The position numbers were made by a program, and so were the translations under genes. The notes beneath the pieces are model-generated. The model saw only the letters and a program-made list of their open reading frames with translations. It was not told where the DNA came from and did not search any database. From positions 1-64,000 of the forward strand of contig JAGWPY010000057.1 of NCBI GenBank assembly GCA_028870275.1: DNA of 64,000 nucleotides. Reading direction: 5' to 3'. Shown piece by piece: positions 35,382 to 46,600 of this stretch (the first letter of the stretch is position 1; the number at the start of each line of letters is the position of its first letter). The DNA is from Gammaproteobacteria bacterium (GTDB lineage: Bacteria > Pseudomonadota > Gammaproteobacteria > Steroidobacterales > Steroidobacteraceae).

Positions 35382-36839
35382 TCAGCTGATCCCGCCGACA
35401 CAGACGTACTTGATCTCGGTGAAGTCGAGGATGCCGTACTTGGAGCCTTCCCTGCCGGTACCGGATTCCTTCACACCACCGAACGGCGCGACCTCGGTCG
35501 AGATCAAGCCCGTGTTCAGTCCGACGATACCGTACTCGAGGGCCTCTGAGACCCGCCAGCTGCGGGCCAGGTCCCGCGTGAACATGTAGGCCGCGAGACC
35601 GAACTCGGTGTCGTTCGCCATCGCGACGGCCTCGGCCTCGGTGCGGAACCGGAACAGCGGCGCGACCGGTCCGAAGGTCTCCTCGCGGGCGACCGCCATC
35701 GCCGGCGTCACGTCGGCGAGAATGGTGGGCTCGTAGAACGTTCCGCCCAGGGAATGGCGCCGGCCACCCGCGACGACGCGCGCGCCCTTGGCGACGGCAT
35801 CGGCGACGTGCTCCTCCACTTTGGCCAGGGCCTTCGCGTCGATCAAGGGGCCCTGATCGGTCGCTCCGGCGAGTCCGTCGCCGACCTTGAGGGTGCCGAC
35901 CGCGGCAGCGAGCCGCCTCGCGAACTCCTCGTAGACCCCGTCCTGGACCAGCAGCCGATTCGCGCACACGCAGGTCTGGCCGGTGTTTCGGTACTTGCTG
36001 GTGATCGCCCCCTGCACGGCGGCGTCGAGGTCCGCGTCGTCGAACACGATGAAAGGCGCGTTGCCGCCGAGTTCCATGGAGACTTTTTTCAGCGTACCGG
36101 CGCACTGCGCCACCAGTTTCTTGCCGATTTCCGTGGAACCGGTGAAGGTGAGCTTGCGGACCAGCGGGTTGCTGGTCATTTCAGCGCCGATCCGGGTCGC
36201 CGATCCGGTCACGACGCTGAATACGCCCGCGGGAATGCCGGCCCGGTCGGCGAGCTCCGCCAGCGCGAGCGCGGAGAACGGCGTTTGCGTGGCCGGCTTG
36301 CATACGAAGGTGCAGCCCGCCGCGAGTGCGGGCCCCGCCTTGCGCGTGATCATGGCGGCGGGGAAGTTCCACGGCGTGATCGCCGCGACCACGCCGACCG
36401 GCTGGCGCAGCACCAGGATCCTCTTGTCCGGCTGATGCGTCGGGATCACGTCCCCGTAGACGCGCTTGCCTTCCTCGGCGAACCATTCGATGAACGAGGC
36501 CGCATAGGCGATCTCGCCCTTCGCCTCGGCGAGTGGCTTGCCCTGTTCCGCGGTCATCAGCACCGCGAGATCTTCCTGATGAGCGAGGATCAGCTCGAAC
36601 CAGCGACGCAGCAGCGAGGCGCGGTCCTTGGCCGTGCGCGCCGACCAGGGGCGGAAGGCCTTCGATGCCGCCTCGATCGCCCGGCGCGTCTCGTCCGTGC
36701 CGAGATCAGGCACTGCGCCCAAGGTCTCGCCGGTCGCCGGATTGCGCACCGGCAGCTGGCCACCCCCGTCGGCGGTTATCCAGCGGCCATCGACGTAACA
36801 GGCTTGGCGAAGCAGGTTCTGGTCTCGAAGCTTGATCAT
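35382..36839 (-). CDS. gabD: Succinate-semialdehyde dehydrogenase (NAD(P)+)
   Basis: 485 residues, very close to GabD along its whole length. The N-terminus is IKLRDQNLLRQ, the NAD-binding region ITPWNFPAAMITRKAGPALAAGC, the catalytic Glu in ELGGNAPFIVFDDADLD, the catalytic Cys in NTGQTCVCANRL, and the terminus KYGILDFTEIKYVC. It oxidises succinate semialdehyde to succinate. I chose ATG 36839 rather than 36851 or the track start 36932. No gabT lies beside it, so it may serve another pathway. Confidence 0.93.
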   Translation of the reverse strand: MIKLRDQNLLRQACYVDGRWITADGGGQLPVRNPATGETLGAVPDLGTDETRRAIEAASKAFRPWSARTAKDRASLLRRWFELILAHQEDLAVLMTAEQGKPLAEAKGEIAYAASFIEWFAEEGKRVYGDVIPTHQPDKRILVLRQPVGVVAAITPWNFPAAMITRKAGPALAAGCTFVCKPATQTPFSALALAELADRAGIPAGVFSVVTGSATRIGAEMTSNPLVRKLTFTGSTEIGKKLVAQCAGTLKKVSMELGGNAPFIVFDDADLDAAVQGAITSKYRNTGQTCVCANRLLVQDGVYEEFARRLAAAVGTLKVGDGLAGATDQGPLIDAKALAKVEEHVADAVAKGARVVAGGRRHSLGGTFYEPTILADVTPAMAVAREETFGPVAPLFRFRTEAEAVAMANDTEFGLAAYMFTRDLARSWRVSEALEYGIVGLNTGLISTEVAPFGGVKESGTGREGSKYGILDFTEIKYVCVGGIS

Positions 36840-36864
36840 CACAGGTCCCATCCTCGAAATTGTT

Positions 36865-37524
36865 TCAGCCGACGTGCTCGTGCAGGAACTCGAGACTGCG
36901 CGACAGCGCGAGCTCGGCGCTCGCCGGTTCATAGCTGGATCGATCGGTGCAGTTGAAGCCGTGGTCCGCCTTGTACAGGTGGAATATGCCGGCCGGATTC
37001 GCCGCCTTGACCTGTTCGACCTGCGCCATCGGAATGTGCGCGTCCAGTTCGCCGTAGTGGAACATCACGGGGCAATGCGGTCTTTCGCCGAGATGCTGGG
37101 CATTGCCGCCACCGTAATAGGACACCGCCGCCGCGACCGGCAGCCGCGCGGCGGCGAGGTAGGCCATCGTGCCGCCCCAGCAGAAGCCGACCACTGCGAC
37201 CTTGCCGGCCGAGGCGACCCGCTCCACCGCGGCGCGCAGATCCAGCATGACCAGTTCGTTCTGGGTCTTCTGCATGTAACCGAAGCCCTTCTGGACATCG
37301 GTGTAGGGCACGTCCACGCCGCGCTCGATGCGATCGAACAGCGCCGGCGCGATGGCCAGGAACCCGGCCGCGGCATATTGATCGGCCACCGCGCGGATGT
37401 GGCGTGTGACGCCGAAGATCTCCTGGATCACGACGATCCCCCCGCGCGGCTTGCCCTTGGGCTCCTGCAGATACGCGGACAGTCGGTGTCCGTCGCTTGC
37501 GGTAATTTCGATCGCGCTTCCCAT
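36865..37524 (-). CDS. Dienelactone hydrolase family protein
   Basis: 219 residues, alpha/beta-hydrolase fold. The nucleophile is Cys115 in GFCWGG, with the Glu in VIQEIFG, an Asp in GELDAHI and a His in ADHGFNC completing the triad. Dienelactone hydrolases open lactone rings in aromatic degradation; many relatives act on other esters. Same strand and 25 bases from gabD. Confidence 0.92.
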   Translation of the reverse strand: MGSAIEITASDGHRLSAYLQEPKGKPRGGIVVIQEIFGVTRHIRAVADQYAAAGFLAIAPALFDRIERGVDVPYTDVQKGFGYMQKTQNELVMLDLRAAVERVASAGKVAVVGFCWGGTMAYLAAARLPVAAAVSYYGGGNAQHLGERPHCPVMFHYGELDAHIPMAQVEQVKAANPAGIFHLYKADHGFNCTDRSSYEPASAELALSRSLEFLHEHVG

Positions 37525-37598
37525 GATTTACCCTGCTGCGGAAGTGGGGCGGCAGAGGATACCGCGTTCGTCGAGCGGCCCTCAAGGCGGATGCCGGC

Positions 37599-38885
37599 TC
37601 AGCGCTCGAGGATCGCGGTGACGCCCATTCCCCCCGCCGTGCAGATCGAGATCAGGCCTCGTCGGGCGCCCGAGGTGTCGAGGAGCTTGGCGAGCGTGGC
37701 GAGAATTCTCGCGCCGGTCGCGGCGAACGGGTGCCCGATCGCGATGCTGCCGCCCTTGACGTTCAACCTGCCGGGATCGATGGATCCGAGGATTCCGTCG
37801 AGTCCGAGACGCTCCCTGCAGAACGTCGGGTCGGACCACGCCCGCAGCGTGCACAGCACCTGGGCGGCGAAGGCCTCGTGTATCTCGTAGTAATCGAAGT
37901 CCCGCAGGGTGAGACCGGCATCCGCGAGCATGCGCGGGACGGCATAGGCCGGCGCCATGAGCAAGCCCTCGCGCCGATCGACGAAATCGACCGCGGCCAC
38001 CTTGGCGTAGGTCAGATGCGCGAGCACCGGCAGTCCACGTTGTCGCGCCCAGTCCTCCGAGGCGAGCAGCACGGCCGATGCGCCGTCAGTCATCGGCGTG
38101 GAATTCCCGGCGGTGAGCGTGCCCGCGCCGCTGCGGTCGAACGCGCAGGGGAGCCGCGCGAGCTTCTCGAGGCTGGTATCGGCCCGAATATTGTCGTCCG
38201 CCGCGAGTCCCTGAAACGGGTGCACCAGGTCGCCGTAGAAGCCGTCCCGATAAGCGGCGAGCGCATTGCGGTGGCTGGCGAGCGCGAGCCGGTCCTGCTC
38301 CTCCCGGGTCACGCCCCAGGTCCTCGCCATCAGCTCGGTGCTTTGTCCCATCGACAGACCGGTGCGCGGCTCGCTGACCGCCGGCAACACCGGTTTGAAG
38401 TGCCGCGGGCGCAGGCCGAACCACGGCGCGATGCGCGCCGCGACGCTCTTCGCGCGGTAGCTGCGCATGAGCAACTGCCGGAATTCGCCGGGGAAGGTCA
38501 CCGGTGGATCGCTCACGGTGTCGACGCCCGCAGCGATGCCCGCCTCGATCTGGCCGAGCGCGATGCGGTTGCCGATCTGGATGGCGGCCTCGAGGCTGGT
38601 GCCGCAGGCGCGTTGCAGATCCACGGCCGGCGTTTCCCGGGAAAGTCCGCAGCCCAGGGTCGATTCGCGTGCGAGATTCCATTGGCTCGAGTGCTTCGTG
38701 ACCGCACCGGCGGCGACTTCGCCGAGACGTTCACCCGTCAGCGCGAACCGCTCGACCAGCGCGCGAAGCACGGCGGTGAGCATCTCCTGGTTGCCGAGTT
38801 CGGCGTATGCGCCGTGGCCACGCGCGAACGGGATCCGCAGGCCGCCGACCACAGCCACCCTGCGGACTCTTTCACCGACCAGCAT
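37599..38885 (-). CDS. Acetyl-CoA C-acyltransferase (thiolase, FadI-like)
   Basis: 428 residues. Thiolase catalytic residues: Cys94 in QRACGTSLEA, His in EIHEAFAAQ, and the end block GGSIAIGHPFAATGAR with CTAGGMG. The length and the SSQWNLARE segment fit the long-chain FadI-type of beta-oxidation thiolases. It cleaves 3-ketoacyl-CoA with CoA. It has no adjacent FadJ partner in the window. Confidence 0.92.
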   Translation of the reverse strand: MLVGERVRRVAVVGGLRIPFARGHGAYAELGNQEMLTAVLRALVERFALTGERLGEVAAGAVTKHSSQWNLARESTLGCGLSRETPAVDLQRACGTSLEAAIQIGNRIALGQIEAGIAAGVDTVSDPPVTFPGEFRQLLMRSYRAKSVAARIAPWFGLRPRHFKPVLPAVSEPRTGLSMGQSTELMARTWGVTREEQDRLALASHRNALAAYRDGFYGDLVHPFQGLAADDNIRADTSLEKLARLPCAFDRSGAGTLTAGNSTPMTDGASAVLLASEDWARQRGLPVLAHLTYAKVAAVDFVDRREGLLMAPAYAVPRMLADAGLTLRDFDYYEIHEAFAAQVLCTLRAWSDPTFCRERLGLDGILGSIDPGRLNVKGGSIAIGHPFAATGARILATLAKLLDTSGARRGLISICTAGGMGVTAILER

Positions 38886-38994
38886 GCGCGATTCTCCCGG
38901 CGGACAATTTCCCGGATTATGAACCTTCCGTCGCCTTGCGGCGCGAGCGCGCGCTGCGGCGAACTCGCCGGCTCATCCAGGGTCTGAAACGCGC

Positions 38995-39603
38995 ATGCAA
39001 CCTCGCCGCGGCATCCTCGGTCTCCTCGTTCTGGCGCTCGCTTGCGCGATCGGCCCGGCTCGCGCCTCGCCCGCCGGGCCGGCGCCGTCGCTCGCCGTGG
39101 AGGCGATCGATGCGGGGCGCGGCGCCGCCGTCAGCGCCGCGATCCGCGTGCGGGCACCGCCCGATGCGCTCTGGCGCGTGCTGACGAGCTGCGCCGAGGC
39201 CCTGCGCGTCGTGCCGCGCCTGCGGGCCTGCGTGGTGCAACGCTCGGCTGCGGATGGCTCGTGGCAGCAGATTCGCGAGGTCGTGGGTTGGTCTTGGTAC
39301 CTGCCGCAGGTAAGCTACGTGGTACGGGCCGATTATCGCGCACACACGAGCATCGAGTTCGCGCAGATCTCCGGCGACCTCGCCCTGTTGAGGGGCCGGT
39401 GGCTTTTGCAGCGCGACGGCAGCGAGACGGTCGCGCATTATTCGTTCGAGGTGGTTCCACGGTTCTGGGTTCCCGGGTGGTTGCTCCGTCTGGAGCTGCG
39501 CCGGGATCTGCCGCGAATGCTGCAGGCGCTGCGCGAGCGGGCCGAATCGGCATCCTCCGGCGAGGGCGAGGAGCGAGGCGCCGCGGCCGGCCGGGGACGG
39601 TGA
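38995..39603 (+). CDS. SRPBCC/START-like exported protein
   Basis: 202 residues. An export signal (GILGLLVLALACAIG) and a helix-grip (polyketide cyclase / START-like) body: AIRVRAPPDALWRVLTSCAEALRVVPRLRAC, VVGWSWYLPQVSYVV, RGRWLLQRDGSETVAHYSF and a long C-terminal helix region (LLRLELRRDLPRMLQALRERAES). Such folds bind hydrophobic ligands; nothing identifies this one. gshA starts 48 bases after its stop. Confidence 0.8.
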   Translation: MQPRRGILGLLVLALACAIGPARASPAGPAPSLAVEAIDAGRGAAVSAAIRVRAPPDALWRVLTSCAEALRVVPRLRACVVQRSAADGSWQQIREVVGWSWYLPQVSYVVRADYRAHTSIEFAQISGDLALLRGRWLLQRDGSETVAHYSFEVVPRFWVPGWLLRLELRRDLPRMLQALRERAESASSGEGEERGAAAGRGR

Positions 39604-39651
39604 TCCGTGCCGGCGCCTCCTGGCGGGCGAGCCAAGGACAACGAAGAGGGG

Positions 39652-41232
39652 ATGGACAACGTGGTCGACAGGCAGTACGAGCGAAGAATCGCCGGGTTGA
39701 TCAACTCCGGTGCACGCGGCGTATTGCGGGGCGGGCGCAAGGGCGTCGAGAAGGAGTCGCTGCGCGTGACGCCCGAGGGCCGGCTGGTGCAGACGCCACA
39801 TCCCGCCGGTCTCGGCGCGGCTCTGACCAGCCCCAATATCACCACCGATTTCTCCGAGGCCCTGATCGAACTGGTCACCCCGCCGTTCGCGCAGACCTGG
39901 GAGTTGCTGCAGTACCTCTGCGACCTGCATCAGTTCGTCTATCGCCATCTCGGTGAGGAGATGCTCTGGGCGACCAGCATGCCGTGCGCGATCGGCTCGG
40001 ACGAGGAGATACCGCTTGCCCGCTACGGTTCCTCGAACATCGGTCGTCTGAAGACGATCTATCGTCACGGGCTGGGACTTCGATACGGCCGCATGATGCA
40101 GGCGATCTCCGGGGTGCACTTCAATTACTCGTTCCCGGAGCCGCTCTGGGAGGTGCTCGCCGCGGTCGAACGATCGACCGCGGCAAAACGCGCCTTCACC
40201 TCCGAACGGTATTTCACGGTGCTGCGAAATTACCGACGCTTCGGCTGGCTGGTGTTGTACCTGTTCGGCACCTCGCCGGCCGTGCCCGAGGGGTTCCTGG
40301 CGGGCCGCGAGCACGATCTGCAGCGCTTCGACGCCGACACGCTCTACGATCCGTTCGCGACCTCGCTGCGCATGAGCGATATCGGCTACCGAAACAAGAA
40401 TCAGGCGGGCGTCAACGTCTCGGTGAACTCTCTCCAGGAGTACGTGCGGGATCTGAACCGGGCGATCGAAACGCCGTTTCCGCCCTACGAGAAGCTCGGC
40501 GTGAAGGTCGACGGCGAATACCGTCAGCTGAGCGCGAACATCCTGCAGGTCGGCAACGAATACTACAGTTTCATCAGGCCCAAGCGCGTGGCGCGCTCGG
40601 GCGAGCGCCCCACCCGCGCGCTCGAGCGCGGCGGAGTCGAGTACCTCGAGGTGCGGGCGCTCGACGTGAGCGCCTTCGATCCCGTGGGCGTCAATCAGGT
40701 GAAATTGCGTTTCCTCGAGGCTTTCCTCGCGCTCTGCCTGCTGCGCGAGAGCCCGCCGATCGGCCGCGACGAGCAGCAGGCCTTCGATCGCAACCACGTG
40801 ACGGTCGCGCGCCGGGGCCGCAGCCCCGGACTGCGTCTGTATTGCGACGGCCGCGATCGGCCGATGTCCGAGTGGGCACGGGAACTGCTCGAGGACATGC
40901 AGGCGGTGTGCGAGTTGCTCGACGAGGGCGAGCCTTCGCGCCCCTATGGATCGGCCCTCGAGCGCCAGCGCGAGAAGGTGGAGGACCCCGCGCTCACGCC
41001 ATCCGCGCGGATGATCGCTGAGATGCGTGAGGCCGGTGAGGGCTATTTCTCGCTCGCGCGGCGTATGTCGCAGGTCCACAAGGACTATTTTCTCGGGCTC
41101 TACCCGCCGAACGAGAGTCGTCTCGGCGAGTTCGCCGCCGAGGCCGAGGAGTCGCGCCGCGAGCAGGGGCGGATCGAGGCGGCCGACCGGGAGGATTTCG
41201 ACACGTTCCTCGCACGCTATCTCAAGGGATAG
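39652..41232 (+). CDS. gshA: Glutamate–cysteine ligase
   Basis: First step of glutathione synthesis, ATP-dependent. 526 residues of the proteobacterial type: GVEKESLRV, SPNITTDFSEALIELVTPP, QAISGVHFNYSF, DIGYRNKNQAGVNVSVNSLQEY and EYLEVRALDVSAFDPVGV. ATG 39652 gives the expected length (518 in E. coli) and a clean N-terminus; the track begins at GTG 39607. Confidence 0.96.
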   Translation: MDNVVDRQYERRIAGLINSGARGVLRGGRKGVEKESLRVTPEGRLVQTPHPAGLGAALTSPNITTDFSEALIELVTPPFAQTWELLQYLCDLHQFVYRHLGEEMLWATSMPCAIGSDEEIPLARYGSSNIGRLKTIYRHGLGLRYGRMMQAISGVHFNYSFPEPLWEVLAAVERSTAAKRAFTSERYFTVLRNYRRFGWLVLYLFGTSPAVPEGFLAGREHDLQRFDADTLYDPFATSLRMSDIGYRNKNQAGVNVSVNSLQEYVRDLNRAIETPFPPYEKLGVKVDGEYRQLSANILQVGNEYYSFIRPKRVARSGERPTRALERGGVEYLEVRALDVSAFDPVGVNQVKLRFLEAFLALCLLRESPPIGRDEQQAFDRNHVTVARRGRSPGLRLYCDGRDRPMSEWARELLEDMQAVCELLDEGEPSRPYGSALERQREKVEDPALTPSARMIAEMREAGEGYFSLARRMSQVHKDYFLGLYPPNESRLGEFAAEAEESRREQGRIEAADREDFDTFLARYLKG

Positions 41233-41390
41233 CCGGCCTCGCGGCCGCCGACCGGACACGCTCCCGCGCGGCGCGGGTGCCCCGGCAACCGTGCCGCAGT
41301 TCACGTTTTCGGCGCCTGGTGCGCCGGATCGTCGGAAACGTGCGGTCGATTCCCTGGAGGAGGAGCGCGCGGGCGCCGTAGATTGCGCTC

Positions 41391-42620
41391 ATGAACGTCC
41401 CGACCGCTCCATCGGAGGATCTGCCGGATCTGCCGCACGCCCGGCAGTTGAAGGTCGGCTTCGACTGGCTGTCCTTCGATCCCGTGCTGGAGAGCGAGTT
41501 CCGACGTACGCGCCTGGAGGAGTCGCTCGGCTACATCCGCGCGAATCTGCTGCTCGGCGTCGTCATCACGCTCGCGTTCGCCGCGATGGATGCGATCGTG
41601 CTCGGCCATACGCTCGACCGGATCCCGGCGCGCATCGAGATCCTGGTATCCGAGCCGCTGCTGCTGTGCGTGCTCGCCGCGACCTTTGCGCAGAACCGCC
41701 AGCGCTTCTACCCGCCGGTCGCGATGGCGGCACTCGGGTTGTGCGGCCTCAGTCAGGCGGCGCTCCAGGTGATCGCCTCGCTGAGCGGCACGGCGCTGCA
41801 GTTCCCCAGCATGATCTGGACGGCGATGTTCGCCTATTTCATGGCCGGCCTGGTCTTCTATCAGGCGCTCGCGGTCAATCTCCTCGTGTTGGTCGCGTAT
41901 CTCGCCGCCGGGACGGCCACGCAGCTCGGCGCGGTCGCCTTCAGTTACGAGGCCCTTGCGCTGGTCACGGTCAACCTGATCGGCGCCTCGGTCGTCTACA
42001 TGCACGAGAAGACCAGCCGTACCCGGTTCCTGGAGGCCGGTCTGCTGCGCGAGATGGTGGCCCGCGACGGGCTCACCGGCATCCAGAACCGGCGGATGTT
42101 CGACCAGCACATACGGCGCGTCTGGAACCAGGCCACGCGCGACGCGCAACGGATCGCGGTGCTGCTCGTGGACATCGACTGCTTCAAGGACTACAACGAC
42201 CGCTACGGCCATCAGGCAGGCGACGAGTGCCTGCGCGCCGTGGCCTCCACCCTGAGCCGCTCGGCGCGCCGGCCACTCGATTTCACGGCTCGTTATGGCG
42301 GCGAGGAATTTGCGATCGTGCTCTACGAGGCGAGCCGTGAATACGTCGCGGAGGTGCTCACGCGGATCCAGCGCTCGATCGCCGATCTGAACATCGCGCA
42401 CGAGGCCTCGACCGTGACGAGCCGCCTGACGGTGAGCATCGGCGCCGCGTTCATCCTGCCGACCACGAACCGCACTCCCGAAGGCCTGATCCAGCTCGCC
42501 GACGAGGCGCTCTACTCGGCCAAGGGACAGGGGCGTAACCGCGTGGTCGTCATGGAAGCCGAGTATCACAACCTGCAGACGGGCCGATTCGAGAAGCGAC
42601 GCAACCAGCGCGCCGGCTGA
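41391..42620 (+). CDS. Membrane diguanylate cyclase (GGDEF)
   Basis: 409 residues. Five or six membrane helices in the N-terminal 210 residues (ANLLLGVVITLAFAAMDAIVL to LVTVNLIGASVVYMHE) are followed by a GGDEF domain (from about residue 228). It has DGLTGIQNRRMFD, DIDCFKDYNDRYGHQAGD, the active signature GGEEF and an inhibitory I-site RPLD five residues before it. So c-di-GMP synthesis with product feedback is expected, making a membrane-linked lifestyle switch likely. Confidence 0.95.
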   Translation: MNVPTAPSEDLPDLPHARQLKVGFDWLSFDPVLESEFRRTRLEESLGYIRANLLLGVVITLAFAAMDAIVLGHTLDRIPARIEILVSEPLLLCVLAATFAQNRQRFYPPVAMAALGLCGLSQAALQVIASLSGTALQFPSMIWTAMFAYFMAGLVFYQALAVNLLVLVAYLAAGTATQLGAVAFSYEALALVTVNLIGASVVYMHEKTSRTRFLEAGLLREMVARDGLTGIQNRRMFDQHIRRVWNQATRDAQRIAVLLVDIDCFKDYNDRYGHQAGDECLRAVASTLSRSARRPLDFTARYGGEEFAIVLYEASREYVAEVLTRIQRSIADLNIAHEASTVTSRLTVSIGAAFILPTTNRTPEGLIQLADEALYSAKGQGRNRVVVMEAEYHNLQTGRFEKRRNQRAG

Positions 42621-42641
42621 ACGTCCTCGTCCCCGGGTCGT

Positions 42642-43556
42642 TCAGCGGTAGATGGCGATCTGCGGATCCCCGCCCGCGACCACGGAGCCGCGGAACATCC
42701 CCTCGGAAGTGAATGCCGTGACGACGCGGCCGCCGCGGTCGATGGCGATCACGCCGCCTTCGGCCCGCATACCGCCGAGCTCGACCGTGACGACCCCGTG
42801 GACCGCATCATCGAGGCTCTGGCCGGCCAGGCGCATGCGCGCGCCGATCTCGTGGGCGACCGCCGCGCGGATGAAGGACTCGCCATGGCCGGTCGCCGAG
42901 ACCGCGCAGGAACGATCGTCGGCGTAGGTGCCCGCGCCGATGATCGGCGAGTCGCCGATGCGTCCCCAGCGCTTGCCGGTCATGCCGCCCGTCGAGGTCG
43001 CCGCGGCCAGATGTCCGGCCGAATCGAGCGCCACCGCGCCCACCGTGCCCACGTGCGAGATCGTGAGCGGCGAGACTCGCGGATCGCCAGCGCGGATCCG
43101 CTCGAGTTGCCGCCAGCGTTCCTCGGTCCGGAAATGCTCGTTGGGCACCAGGGCGATGCCCTGGACGAGCGCGAATTCCTCGGCGCCTTCGCCGCTCAGC
43201 ATCACGTAGTCGGAGTGCTCCATCACGGTGCGCGCCAGGACGACGGGGTTGCGCACGTGGCGCACGCCGCAAACCGCGCCGGCACGCCGGCCGGCACCCT
43301 CCATGATCGCCGCGTCGAGTTCGTTGCGGCCCTCCCAGGTGAACACGGCGCCGCGGCCGGCGTTGAACAGCGGATCCTCCTCGAGGAGCACGACCGCACG
43401 CTCCACCGCGTCGAGACTCGAGCCACCGCCGGCGAGGATCGCCCGGCCGGCTTCGAGCGCGGCGGCGAGCCCGGCGCGATAGCTCCGCTCCCGCCCGGCA
43501 TCGAGCTCGGCGCGCGGCAAGGTGCCTGCGCCTCCATGGATCGCAATGCCGAACAT
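42642..43556 (-). CDS. Isoaspartyl peptidase / L-asparaginase (Ntn-type)
   Basis: 304 residues from ATG 43556 (MFGIAIHGGAGTL). An autoproteolytic Ntn hydrolase with the nucleophile Thr171 in SHVGTVGAVALD, preceded by GRGAVFTWEGRNELDAAIM. The second chain has GDSPIIGAGTYADDRSCAVSATGHGE. Such enzymes cleave isoaspartyl dipeptides and asparagine. The track ORF to 44420 includes shadow sequence. Confidence 0.93.
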   Translation of the reverse strand: MFGIAIHGGAGTLPRAELDAGRERSYRAGLAAALEAGRAILAGGGSSLDAVERAVVLLEEDPLFNAGRGAVFTWEGRNELDAAIMEGAGRRAGAVCGVRHVRNPVVLARTVMEHSDYVMLSGEGAEEFALVQGIALVPNEHFRTEERWRQLERIRAGDPRVSPLTISHVGTVGAVALDSAGHLAAATSTGGMTGKRWGRIGDSPIIGAGTYADDRSCAVSATGHGESFIRAAVAHEIGARMRLAGQSLDDAVHGVVTVELGGMRAEGGVIAIDRGGRVVTAFTSEGMFRGSVVAGGDPQIAIYR

Positions 43557-43615
43557 GTGGCCTCCCGTGCGCGCCGGTCGGAATACGGCGCGGTTAAGGC
43601 TATCATCATCCCGAC

Positions 43616-46600
43616 ATGAACTCCCCGACGCCGCTTCGTCCGATACGCAGCCTCCTGATCGCCAACCGCGGAGAGATCGCCATTCGCGTGATGCGGGCGG
43701 CCTCGGAGCTCGGCATCCGCACGATCGCGATCTACTCGCAGGAGGACCGATTCTCGCTGCATCGGACCAAGGCCGATGAGAGCTATCTGGTCGGCGAAGG
43801 CAAGGGTCCCGTCGAGGCGTACCTCGACGTCGAGGACATCGTGCGCATCGCCCGCGAAGCGGACGCCGACGCGGTGCATCCGGGATACGGATTCCTGTCG
43901 GAGAGTCCGGAATTCGCCGAAGCCTGCGAAGCCGCGGGCCTGATCTTCGTCGGACCTCAGCCACAGACCATGCGCCGCCTGGGCAACAAGGTCGAGGCGC
44001 GCCTGCTCGCCGAGAGCGCCGGCGTTCCCGTGATGCCGGCCACGCCACCGCTGCCGGCCGACGAGGCCGAGGTGCTGAGGCTCGCGCGTGAGGTCGGTTT
44101 CCCGGTGATGCTGAAGGCGAGCTGGGGCGGCGGCGGTCGCGGCATGCGGGTGGTCGAGTCGGAAGAAGTGCTGCTCCAGGCCGTGGCCGCGGCGCGGCGT
44201 GAAGCGAAAGCCGCGTTCGGCAAGGACGAGGTCTACCTCGAGAAGCTGGTCCGCCACGCACGGCACGTCGAGGTGCAGATCCTCGGCGATCACCATGGAA
44301 ATCTGGTGCACCTCTTCGAGCGCGATTGCACGGTCCAGCGGCGCAATCAGAAGGTCGTGGAACGCGCCCCGGCCGCGTTCCTGTCCGAGGCGCAGCGCCG
44401 TTCGCTCTGCGAGGCGGCACTCGCCATCGGCCGCGCGGTCGCGTACCGAGCCGCCGGTACGGTCGAATTCCTGCAGGACGCCGACACGGGACGCTTCTAT
44501 TTCATCGAGGTGAACCCCCGCATCCAGGTCGAGCACACGGTCACCGAATGCGTCACCGGCATCGATCTGGTCAAGGCGCAGATCCGCGTCTCGGCCGGCG
44601 CCGTGATCGGCACGCCGGAGAGCGGCGTGCCGCCCCAGGCCGACATTCGCGTGAACGCGCACGCGCTGCAGTGCCGGGTCACGACCGAGGACGCGGAAAA
44701 CAACTTCGTTCCCGACTATGGCCGGATCACGGCCTATCGCAGCCCCGCCGGATTCGGCATCCGGCTCGACGCGGGTACGGCCTATTCCGGCGCGATCATC
44801 ACGCGCTACTACGACTCGCTGCTCGTGAAGGTGACGGCCTGGGCGCCCACGCCTGAGGAGACGATTGCGCGCATGCACCGCGCGCTCTGGGAATTCCGCA
44901 TTCGCGGCGTGGTGACCAACCTGCGCTTCCTCGACCAGTTGATCACCCATGCGAACTTCGCGAAGGCCGAATACACCACCCGGTTCATCGACGAGACGCC
45001 AGAATTGCTGCGCATTCCGCGCAAGCGTGACCGGGCGACCCGGCTGCTCGGTTTCATCGGCGACGTGATCGTCAACGGCAACCCGGAAGTCAAGGGCCGC
45101 GCAGCGCCGCGCCAGGCGGTGGTTGCGAAGCTGCCGCGTTCGGCCCCGCCGGAGCCCTTGCCGGGCACCAAGCAGAAACTCGATCAACTCGGCCCGTCCG
45201 GATTCGCCCGGTGGATGCTCGCCGAGAAGCGGGTCCTGCTCACGGACACGAGCATGCGCGATGCCCACCAGTCGTTGCTCGCGACCCGGCTGCGCACCCG
45301 CGACATGACCGCCATCGCACCGTGGTACGCGGGTCTCCTACCCGGCCTCTTTTCGATGGAGTGCTGGGGCGGAGCGACCTTCGACGTCTCGATGCGCTTC
45401 CTGCGCGAGGACCCCTGGGCGCGGCTGCGCACGCTGCGCGAACGCATGCCCAACCTGCTGCTGCAGATGCTGCTGCGTTCGGCGAACGCGGTCGGGTACA
45501 CGAACTATCCCGACAACGTCGTGCGCTATTTCGTCGAGCGGGCGGCCGCGGCCGGAATCGACCTGTTCCGGGTGTTCGACTGTCTCAACTGGACGGCGAA
45601 CATGCGGGTGGCGATCGAGGCGGTGCTGGCGACCGGGCGGCTGTGCGAGGGAGCGATCTGTTACACCGGCAACCTGTCGAATCCCAGGCAGACGAAGTAC
45701 GACCTGCGCTATTACCTCGGGCTCGCCCGCGACCTGAAAGACATGGGCGCCCACATCATCGGCATCAAGGACATGGCGGGCCTGTGCCAGCCGCACGCGG
45801 CCACGGTCCTGGTACGCGCTCTCAAGGAGGAGATCGGGCTGCCGGTGCACTTCCATACGCACGACACCAGCGGCATCGCCGCGGCGAGCGTGCTCGCGGC
45901 GATCGACGCGGGCGCGGACGCGGTCGACGGAGCGATCGATTCGCTCTCCGGTCTGACGTCGCAACCGAACCTCGGATCGATCGTCGAAGCTCTGCGCTAC
46001 GGGCCTCGCGACACGGGTCTCGATCCCGACCGGCTGCGGGTCATTTCCGGGTATTGGGAGCAGGTCCGTCGCGGCTACGTGGCGTTCGAAAGCGACGTGC
46101 GCGCCGGAGCGTCCGAGGTCTACGTCCACGGCATGCCCGGCGGGCAGTACACGAACCTGCGCGAACAGGCGCGCTCGCTCGGCATCGAAGACCACCGCTG
46201 GCACGAGGTGGCGCACGCCTACGCAGAGGTCAACGATCTGTTCGGCGACATCGTCAAGGTGACGCCCACCTCGAAGGTCGTCGGCGACATGGCGATCATG
46301 ATGGTGTCGAGCGGCCTGGATCGCGCCGCAATTCTCGATCCGGCGACCGAAGTCGCCTTCCCCGAGTCCGTCGTGCAGCTGTTTCGCGGCGATCTCGGTC
46401 AGCCCATCGGCGGGTTTCCGCCGCAGTTGCAGCGCAAGGTGTTGCAGGGCGCCGAACCCTTGCGCGGGCGGCCGGGCGAGTTCCTGCCGAGCGCCGACCT
46501 CGGTGCCGAGCGTGCCGCCGCGCAGCAGAAGGTCGGCCGAGCGATCGACGACGACGAATTCGCGTCCTATCTGATGTACCCGAAGGTGTTCATCGACTAC